From assembly GCF_013822795.1 (NCBI RefSeq), contig NZ_PNLB01000002.1:1-64000 (forward strand): 64,000 nucleotides of DNA, in the 5' to 3' direction. The notes beneath the pieces are model-generated. The model ran no database searches. It was not told where the DNA came from and saw only the letters and a list, made by a program, of their open reading frames with translations. Of this stretch, positions 1 to 9,600 are shown piece after piece. The stretch comes from Phenylobacterium sp. (lineage in GTDB: Bacteria; Pseudomonadota; Alphaproteobacteria; Caulobacterales; Caulobacteraceae). The position numbers were made by a program, and so were the translations under genes. How positions within the stretch are numbered: position 1 is the first letter of the stretch; the number at the start of each line of letters is the position of its first letter.

Positions 1-57
1 ATGGCGAAGAGACCGCGATCCCCTTTTGTTCTTTTGCGGCATGAGTTGCTGAGCTAG
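1..57 (+). other. Short open frame at the window edge, possibly the tail of an upstream gene
   Basis: An 18-codon frame starts with ATG at base 1 and ends with TAG at 55-57, nine bases before the next gene. Because the window starts here, it cannot be told whether this is a real small peptide, an internal Met of a longer upstream gene, or chance. The translation is basic and leucine-rich at its end. Confidence 0.2.
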
Positions 58-65
58 GCTCAGGC

Positions 66-551
66 ATGGACCTCATGATCGACACATCCGATTTCCCCTT
101 CGGCCTCGATCTCGACTACGAGAGCGCCGAAGAGGTCGAGCAGCTCCAAGCGCTGGCGGCGGACGCGAACGCCTTCATGGAGCCCGACAGCTGGACGCCG
201 CCGATCGTCGAGCTGGTGTTTGCGTTCGGCGTGGCGCCGATGATCGGTCTCTTCCTGGCGCGCTTCGCACCCGGCAAGAAACCCGAAGATGCGGAACGTT
301 GGGTGGTCGTCGGCGACCTGCCGCCGATGCATTTCGAGACCGACGACACCCCCACGCCGGCCTTGGCGCTTCGCCTCTATTGCGCGATCGCACAGGACTG
401 GGCCGACAATGTTCTGGCGGGGCGCGACCTGTCGGACAGCTACCCGATCGAGGTGGCGCCGACGGCCGAACACGCCGAGATGCTGCTCAGCCGTATCGCC
501 TTCATTCGGCAAGAGTTGATCCCTCTCGCGGAGCCTCGCGCCCACGCCTGA
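66..551 (+). CDS. Conserved hypothetical protein, 161 aa
   Basis: I do not recognise a named family with confidence. The product is acidic and soluble, with no signal peptide and no clear membrane segment. The N-terminal half carries a run of acidic residues (residues 8 to 25) and the centre is hydrophobic (VELVFAFGVAPMIGLFLARF, about residues 48 to 67), probably a buried helix. The start is taken at the first ATG; a second ATG four codons later is possible. It converges on the giant autotransporter gene, with a hairpin in between, so it is transcribed independently of it. Reading-frame quality (GC-rich third positions throughout) supports a real gene. No function is proposed. Confidence 0.75.
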   Translation: MDLMIDTSDFPFGLDLDYESAEEVEQLQALAADANAFMEPDSWTPPIVELVFAFGVAPMIGLFLARFAPGKKPEDAERWVVVGDLPPMHFETDDTPTPALALRLYCAIAQDWADNVLAGRDLSDSYPIEVAPTAEHAEMLLSRIAFIRQELIPLAEPRAHA

Positions 552-607
552 GGCGGAGACCCGTTGAGGTCAGTCCGTCCGGGCCGGCAGACACCCTTGA
601 AAATTCG

Positions 608-636
608 CGTAGGGGCGGCCGAGCAGCCGCCCCACG
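608..636 (-). terminator. Putative terminator of the autotransporter gene
   Basis: Right after the minus-strand stop of the autotransporter there is a GC-rich inverted repeat: GGGGCGGC (612-619) pairs with GCCGCCCC (626-633) around a six-base loop, and the pairing resumes after one bulged base (cgt/acg). On the minus strand it is followed by AATTTTC. The T-tract is short and a few bases removed, so termination is likely but not certain. It lies between two convergent genes and could serve both. Confidence 0.45.
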
Positions 637-637
637 C

Positions 638-3600
638 CTAAAACAGCATGCGGAAACCAGTCGTGCCCGAGACGGCGTAGCTGTCGCCGAAGCCCGAGAG
701 CGGGGCGTCAACGGCGGCTTCGCCATAGACGGCATAGCGGCCTGCGCCCCAGCCATAGCTCGCGCCGACGGCCAGGCCGCCCCAGGTACGCTCGGCTCGG
801 TTGACGAGCGGTGTTCCCGAGACACCCACCTGCGAGCCGTCGAGGAACTCATGGGTGAGGTTGACGAGGCCGTAAATCCGGCCTTCTCCGCCGGAGCTCG
901 CGACCGTCCAGTCGCGGTCGAGCGCCAGACCGAGGCGCGCTGTCAGGCTGTCGCCCTCGTCAGCGGCCACCCTCGCCCCCAGCGGATCGACGAAGCTGTC
1001 GAAATCCACCCGGGCGTAGGTGAGCTGAACCTGCGGCGTAAAGCTGAAGGCGCCGGCCGCGGACATGGTCTTGCCGGCCTCGAGCGAGATCGCATAGCCC
1101 AGCCCCTCGGCGTTTTCGGCGCGATCGCCGAGGATGCTCGAACGCAGGTCGGTTTCGAACCAGCTAGCCTGGGCCTGGGCGTCGACATAGGCGCCCAGCA
1201 CGTTGGTCCAGGTCAAGGTCGCGCCCAGGCCAAGGGCCTTGGCGTCCAGAGAGCCGCCGCCGAAGGGCGACCCGACCGAGGTGCTCGCCTCGCCATAGTG
1301 GACGGTGAGGCCCCCGGTCAGGCGGCCGCCGGCCACGTCGTCGGCCAGCGCCTGATCGATCCCGAACTGCACCTTCCAGCGGTCGGTCTCGAGCTCCACG
1401 TTGGTCGTGGAGACCGCGGGAACGAGCTTTACTCGCCCGCCCTCCATCCGGCCCCAGACACCGGAGCCTGCTTCGTCGGACCACTGCCGCGCGCCGACCC
1501 GCTGACGCATGGTCGCCAGGCCGTTCAACGTCTGAAGGGTGTGGGCGTAGGCTTCATAGACCGGCGCGCCCGGCTGATAGAGCGTGATCTGGGGCTCACC
1601 CTCGACCGGCGCGCCCGGCTCGCCGACCGGGTGATCGGGATCGGCCGGTCGCGGCGGACCGCCCACCTCGTTGACGCTCGAGCGCAGCTTCCAGTCGCCG
1701 CCCTGGGCGTCCTGGCGCAGGACATAGGCATAGGCTCCCGCGACCAGCGCGTTCTCGCCGCCCAGGCGGAAGTCGCCCTTGGCGAGGGTGAAGACCCCGT
1801 CCGAGGCGCCCTCGACGTTGACGACCAGAATGCCGTTCGAAGTCTGCGCGCCGAGGCCGCCGCGATTGGCGACCTCCACGAGGGTCGTGCCGGACGCCGC
1901 CCCGCGGACCAGCAGACGATCGGTCGGAGAGTCGTCGCCGCCGAGTACAGCGTCGATCTTCAAGGTCCCGCCGCGGCCCTCGTAGTCGCCCGCCACGGTG
2001 AGGACGCCGAAGCCGCCTGGCGCGACGATCCCGCCGGCCTGGTTGAGCAGAGACCCGACCTGCCCGTGCCCGGTCAGGCGAGCCCCGTCGAACACCTCGA
2101 CCGCGCCGCCGAGCTTGCCATCGACCGCCAGCGTCCCATAGCGAACCTCCGAGCGGCCGCCGAACGCCGAGCTGTCGCCGCTCAAAGTGGTCACGCCCGA
2201 GCCGATCTGGGCGATCACGCCGCCGCCGCTGATGCTCCCGGCGAAAGCCAGATCGTCAGAGCGGTTGAAGGCCAGGCGGCCGTCGTTCTGGACGTCGCCG
2301 CGTATCGAACCGCCCTTGCCGCCGTCGCCAAGCTGCAGGGTCCCGCCGCTAATGCGCGTGCCGCCGGCATAGTCGCTGGCGCCGGTCAGGATCAGCGTTC
2401 CGGCGTCGGTCTTGAGCAGTCGGCCAGCGCCGGTGAGCTTGGAGTCGATCGTCGCTGAGAAGGCGCCTCCGAGGGTCGTCCCGTCGCCGACGCGCACGAC
2501 AGCTTCGCCAGATTCCAGCGAGATGGCGTCGCCGACCAACGCGTAGCCGTCCGCGGCGAACTGCATGCCGCTGACGCGGATCGCGCCTTCGGCCGCGTCG
2601 ACGGTGACTGTGCCCGCCTGCGCCGCAAAGATCGCGAAGCTGGCCGGGGTGAAGGCGCCGTTGGCCTGTCCGGTCGAGGTCGTCCAGTTCGCCGGGGACG
2701 CGCGCCAGGTCCCGTCGCCGCCGCTCACGACCTTGTCGCCCGCCACGCCCTGGTCGCCGTCCCAGAAATTGAAGGGCGAGGTCGGCGTCGTCGGGCCGCC
2801 GGGGTCGACTGACCCGGGGCCGCCCGGACCGCCAGGTCCCGGTCCAACGCCACCTGGCGGGGTCGCCGTCACCACCAGGTTCACCTGCCGAGCAATCGAG
2901 GTCTGAATGGTCCCGTAGTCCGAAGGCAGCGAGCCGATGTTCAGCGTGTTGTCGGTGAGCGCGCCCGTGTAGTCGATCAGCCGGTAGACGCCGGGCCCGA
3001 ACGCTCCACCAACGCTCTGGGTGACGTTCAAGGCGCCATCCAGGGTGAGATCGCCGCCGACCACGATCAGGTCGTTCAGCGCCCCGCCCGGCGTGCCCGC
3101 CTGCCCCAGCTCCATGGCCAGGGTGGCGTCGGCGGTCAGGATCAGGTCGCCGTTGATGGTCAGCCGCCCGATCGCAGCGCCCGGCGCCAGCGTCCCGCCG
3201 GCGCCCACCGTCACGTCGCCGCCGATGATCCCGGCGCCCTTCAGCACGCCGCCGCTGTTGACGAAGGTCGCGCCAGTCGCACCGGACTGGTCGCCGCCGA
3301 TCTCCAGCGTCCCGCCGTTGACCTTGGTTTCGCCGGCATACGCGTTGGCGCCAAGGAGGCGGAGCGTACCGGCATCAGTTTTGACCAACCCGCCTGCGCC
3401 GCCGAGGTTGGCGTCGATGACGGCGGCGATGGTCTCGCTGTTGGACGTACCGTCCCCGACCCAGATATTCGACTCCGGCGCGGTCAGATTGATCTGGTCG
3501 CCTGTCAGCTCGTATCCGGTCGCTGCGAACTGCATGCCCGACACGTTGATCGGACCACCGGAACTGCCGTCGACCGTCACGACGCCCCCGGTCTTCGTGA

Positions 3601-6600
3601 AGACGGCGAAGGAGCTGTTTGCGAACGGCGCGTTGACCGAGCCGTCGGCCAGCGTCCAGTTGTCGTTGCCGCTCCCGCCTTGCCAGGTTCCGGCCCCGCC
3701 GGCGATGTCGCCGTCGTTGCGCCCGCCGGCGCCGCCGTCCCAGATATTGAGCGTCAGGCCCGCGGTGTTGACGAGGTTCACCTGCTTGTCGACCGAGGTC
3801 TGGACCAGGAAGCTCGCGCCCGCCGGCTGTGAGCCCAAGGTCAGGGAGCCGGTCCGGGTCCCTGTATAGTCGATCACCCGATAGAGGCCCGGGCCGAAGC
3901 TCGGCGCGCTGGACGCCACGTTGATCGTCGCTCCGCCGAGCGAGGCGTCGCCGCCAATCTTGATCAGGTCGTTGAACGTTCCGCCCGGCAGATTGGCCTG
4001 GCCAAATTCATAATTCAGGCTGGTCGTAGCGCCCGCGAGGGAGAGATCGCCCTTGATGGTCAGCGTGCCCGGCGCGCCGACCGCGCCGCCCGGAGCGAGC
4101 GCAGCTCCTGCTGCGGCGGTGACGTCCCCGCCGATGGTTCCCGATCCGCCCAGCGTCCCGGCCGACACCGTTGTCAGGCCGGTCGCCATTGACTGGTCGC
4201 CATTGATCAGCAGCGTCCCCACCGACACCGTCGTGGCGCCGGCATAGGTGTTGGCGCCGGTGAGGGTCTCCGTGCCTCCGCCGGACTTGCGCACTTGGCC
4301 GCTGCCGGAGATGAGGCCGTCAAACGTCTGCGCCCCGGGATTATTGAAGATCAGCTGCGCGTTGTTGAGGACGTCGCCCGTGATCGAACCCGCAATGGCC
4401 CCGTCGCCGAGGGCCAGCGCCCCGCCCGAGATCGTCGTGCCGCCGGAATAGGTATGGGTCCCGGTCAGGCGAAGGATGCCCGTCCCGCCCTTGGTGAGCC
4501 TGCCGACGCCCGTGATGGGGCCCGAGAAGGTCGAGGTGACGCTGGGGGTGATCGTGCCCCCAGCCGCCCCCAGCGTCACTGCCCGCGCCAGGCCGACGGA
4601 GGTCCGCAGTGTCCCGCCGTCCAGCGTGAGTCCGCCCGCGCCGAGGCTGGATTCCTGCGAAACCTGCAGCACGCCTTGGTTGACCAGCGTGCCGCCGGTG
4701 TAGGTGTTGGTTCCGGTGAGAACCAGGGTCCCGGCGTCGACCTTGACCAGTTGGCCTGCGCCCGAGAGGACGGAGTTGATCGTCGCGGTCATACCCGCGG
4801 CCGCCGGCGTGAGGTCGCCGACCCGGATCGGCGTCTGGCCCGCGGCCAGCGTCAAGCCGCCGCCGCTCACGACATAGCCGTCGACGGCGAACTGGAGGCC
4901 GGAGACCCCGACCGCACCGCCGGCGGCGTCGACCGTCACAGTCCCGGCCGTTCCTTGGAAGACGGCGAAGGCGTCGGGCGCAAAGTCGCTGTTCACCGAG
5001 CCCGCGGAGTTGGCCCAGTCGTTGGCGCCGCCGCCCAAGCGCCAAGTTCCGGCGCCGCCGGTGACGATGCCGTCGTTCTTGCCGCCGGTCGGGCCATCCC
5101 AGAAGTAGAGGGTCTGGCCTGCGTTGTTGACCAGGTTCACCTGGCCGAGGACTGAAGTCTGGACGATGGCGCTGGCGCCGCCCGGCATGGAGCCGACGCT
5201 GAGCGTGTTGTCGGTGAACCCGCCAGTGTAGTCGATCACCCGATAGACGCCGGCGGTGAAGGCGCCGCCGGTCGGCACGGTGACGTTGATCACGCCGTCG
5301 AGGGTGAGGTCGCCGTTCACGACGATCAGGTCGTTGAGCGCCCCGCCGACCACGTTCGCCTGGCCGAACTCCATGTTCAGTGCGGAGCTCGCGTTCAAAA
5401 TCAGGTCGCCGTTGATGGTCAGCGTGCCCGGACTGGCGCCGGGCGAGATCGCGCCGCCGTTCTGCACCACGACGTCGCCGCCGATCGTACCCAAACCGCC
5501 AAGGGTCGCGCCGCCGTGGACCGTGGTCAGACCTGTGGCCGCCGATTGGTCGCCATTGATCCGCAGCGTCCCGGCCAGGACGTCCGTCGCGCCCAGATAG
5601 CTGTTGGCGGCGGAGAGCACCGTCTCGCCCGAACCCGCCTGCCGCAGGCCGCCGGCGCCCGACACTCGCCCAGTGAAGGCGTAAGTGTTGCTTCGATTGA
5701 AGATGAAGAGGCCGTCGTTCGTGACGTCGCCCAAGATGGAGCCCGTGGCGCCGCCCGAGCCCAGCTCCAGCGTGCCCGCGCGGATTGTCGTGCCGCCCGT
5801 ATAGATGTTCGTTCCGGTGAGGGTCGTCTTGCCCGCGCCGAGCTGTTCGACCGAGCCGGCTTGCGAGATGACGCCGCCATAGGTCAGGGCGTCAGCACGA
5901 TCGAAGCCCAGGACGCCGAAGTTGTTGACCGTCTGACTGGCGATCGAGCCGGTCGTGCCGCCGGCGCCGAGGACCAGCGTCCCCGCATTGATGTTGGTGA
6001 CGCCGGTGTAGGTGTTGTTCCCGGTCAGGATCCACTTGCCTGCGCCGTTCTTGGCCAGTGCGCTGACATTGGCGACGGTCTGGTTGCCGATGGCCGCGCC
6101 CATGATGTTGTCGTCGGCGTTCGACCCGCCCAGCGAGACCACCCGCAAGCCGTTTCCGCTGTAGGAAACGCCGGCCGTGTTGTTGAACACCACCGCGCCG
6201 GAGCCCGTGGACTCAATGGCGGTCGTTCCGACCCCCAGCGTGAAGCGGCGGTCAGTCGTGTCGCCGGCGCCGGTGTAGCGCAGCGTTGCGCCGCTGCCGA
6301 TCACCAGGTTCGCCGCAAGATTGGAGGACTGGCCAAGGCTGCTGGCCACCCCGCCGTCGGTGAGCTTGTCGACGCCCAGCACGCCGCCGGTGATCGAGGT
6401 GACGCCGGTATAGGTGCTGCCCGGATTGGTGAGGATCCAGACGCCGAGCCCGGTCTTGGAGAGCCCGGTCTTGCCCGTCCCGTTGTCGGTGATCTGCAGC
6501 CCCAGCTTGTTGTCCGCCGTGCTCGCGCCGGTCAGGGTCACCGACTGCGCAGTGTTCGGGGTGCTGAAGGCGATCGGGGCCGTGTTGGAGAAGACGATCG

Positions 6601-9600
6601 CGCCGGTTCCCGACGCGTCGATGGCGCTGGTCGCCGAAGCGCCAAGCGTGAACAGGCGGTTCGTCGTATGGCCCGTTCCGACATAGCGCAGCGTGCCGCC
6701 GTTCAGGATCAGGCTGGCCGCGTCGGCGGTCGAGGCGCCGATGCTGCTGGCGGCGGTCCCATCGACCAGGCAGTCGACGGCCAGTACGCCGCCGCTGATC
6801 GTCGTCGCGCCTGTGTAGGCGTTGTTGCAGCCGGAGAACTGCTGGACGCTCCCGCCAGCCTTGACGATCCCGCCGGTCCCGCTGATGACGCCGGCATAGT
6901 TCGCCGCCCCGCCAAGGCCGGCCGCGCCCGCTCCGGGGGTGATCGTAAGCGTGGTGGCGCCGAGGTCGATGTCACCCGCGCTCGCCGCGTTGACGCCGAC
7001 GCCGCTGTCGTCGATCCAGCCGACCGAGACCGCCGAACCAGCGACCGCTGACAGGTCCAGCCGCGTTCCGGCCAGCCCCATGCGCAGGCCGCCGGTCCCA
7101 AGGGCGGTGGGAGAAAGCACGCGGAGCGTTCCGCCATAGACGTTCGTGCCGCCCGAATAGTCATTGGCGCCCGACAACACCAAGGTCCCAGCGCCGGTCT
7201 TCGCAAAATTGCCCGCGCCGGTGATCGTTCCGCTGATCTCCAGCGCCGTGCCGGCGTTGTCGATGCTGACGGCGCCGTTCCCCTGCAGGAGAATCCCACG
7301 GTCGATGGTGACGGTTCCGCCGGTGTAGAGAAGCGTGCCGCCGTTGAACGCGAGGTTCGCCGACGCGGCCCCAGAGGCGCCGATGCTGCTCGCTAGCCCG
7401 CCGTTGGCGAGACAGGCGACGGACAGGGTTCCGGCCAGAAGGGTCGTGGCCCCAGTAAAGGTGCTGGCGCAGTTCGCCAGCGTCTGAGTGCTGGTGTTGT
7501 CCTTGCGCAGGCCGCCGACCCCGTCGATCGTACCGTTGAAGGTGGCGTTCGTACCGCCGATGGTAAGTGTCGCCGCACCCAGGCTCACGTTCCCGCCGGC
7601 AGCGCCGCCGCCCGACAGGCCGCCCACCTTGTTGTTGAAACCGGCAAGCTCGAGCCGAACGCCCGCCGCATTGGCGAGCGTCATGAGGTTGGGGCCGCCA
7701 AACGCCTGCGTCGAACCCGCGCGCAGGACGCCTGCATTGACGAGGGTCGGTCCCGAATAGGTGTTGGCGCCCGCCAGCACGAGCGTGCCGTCGCCATCCT
7801 TGTGCAGGTTGCCGTTCCCGACCGCCGCCCCCCCGATGGTCAGGATCGTCGCGGCCTGCGACACGCCGATCCTTCCGCCATTCTCCATGGTGAAACCGCG
7901 ATTGGTGCTGGCCGTGCCGCCCGTGTAGATGAGCTGCCCGCCGCTCTCCAACACGAGGTTGGCAGAGGCGGCCGACGACTTGCCGATGCCGCTAACCTGG
8001 CCGCCGTTCGCCAGGGTGTTGACCTGCAGCGCGCCGCCGCCGCCGATCCCAGTGATCCTGGTGACGCCGACATAATCGTTTGCGGCGTTGGAAAGGACGA
8101 GGGTTCCCGCTCCGGTCTTGGTCAGGCCGGCGTCGTCGGAGCTCGTCGCAAGCCCGGAGAATTCGATGGTGCGCCCGGCGCCGACCTCGATCATTGGATC
8201 GCCGGCGCCCCCGTTCACCAGGGTGAACCCCCGGTTCGTCACGGCGTCCGCCGCCCCGGTCCAGGCCAGCGTGCCCCCTTGGAGAACAAGATTGGCCGAA
8301 GCGGCGGATGATTGGCCGATGCTGCTGGCCGCGCCGCCGTTGGCGAGATTTGTGATCTCCAGCCGTCCCGCGCTGAGCGTCGTGGCGCCGGTATAGGTGT
8401 TGGCCCCGGTCAGCAGGAGGCGCCCAGCACCGCCCTTGGTGAGGCCGGTGACGCCGCCGTTGTCGACGATGGTTGATCCGATGGTGAAGAGGCCGCCGCC
8501 GTTGTGCTGCACGCCGAGCACGCCGCCCGCTGCGCCCCGCAGATTGCCGCCGCCGATCGTTTGACTGTTGGTCCCGACCGACGGCGCGACGATGATCGCG
8601 CCATCGACGCCTAGGGTCTGGCCCGCGGCCACGGTGACCGTGGAGACCGCAGCCTCGGTGAACTGCAAGCCGCCAAGTTGCATGCTGCCGGCCAGCGTGC
8701 CGGAGAAGCCCACGCCGTCGCCGTCGCTGTCGGAGATGAATTCGTCCGCCAGCCAGGTCGCGACATCGTCCTTGTCGGTGTAGTCGGCCTCGGCGAACGG
8801 AAGGATCTTGCCGCCGACGACCTTGGCGTAGTCCGTGCCGTTGACCGTGGCCCACCCGCCCAGGCTGGCGCTCGCGGTCGTGATGCTGCCGCTGGTCGGC
8901 AGGACGAAGTTGACCAACCCGCTGGTGCGAGAGATCGCGCCCAGGTGAAGGTTCGCGGCGCCGCCAGCGCCCGACGCCGCGGAGATGGTGTTTGCGCCGG
9001 CGCTGACCGTCGTGCTCGCAAAGGTCTGGTCGTTGGTGACCCCGGCGGCCCCTGTCACCTGGAGCTTTCCGCCGCTCATGTTGAGCGCCGAGCCGCCGGC
9101 GATGATGTTGTTCACGGGCGCGCCGACCCCGGCGAAGTTCAGGGTCAGCGTGCCGCCGCCAATGCTTGTGGCGCCGGTATAGGTGTTGGCACCCGTGAGG
9201 GTCAGCGTGCTCGTGCCGAGCTTTGTCAGCCCGCCCGCACCGGTGATGGCGCCGGCGTAGTCGCTGGCCGCAGCCCCATCAATGGTCAGGGTGGTCAGGG
9301 GGTTGGTCCCAAGCGCGACCGAACCGCCGGTTCCGTGAAGCTCCGAGGTGCTCAGGCTGAAGCCGTTGAGGTCGAGGACCCCGCCGTTGACGCGAACATT
9401 GGTCGTCGCCCCGAACGCCGATGCATGTCCGGCGCGCAGCGTGCCGGACGTCACGGTGGTCGTCCCCGCATAGGTGTTCGCGCCGCCCAGCACCCAGGTT
9501 CCAGCGCCGTCGCTGACCAGATTGCCGGCGCCGGTGATGGCGCCCGAGAACGTGTTCTCGCCGCTGAACGAGCCGCCGAACGTCAAGGTGTCGGCCGCCC

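Noticed and set aside
299..2458. A 719-codon open frame on the plus strand opposite the autotransporter
   Set aside because: It lies antisense to a recognised gene with strong repeats and domain signatures; GC-rich repeat DNA keeps all frames open. It has no recognisable domain or ribosome site.
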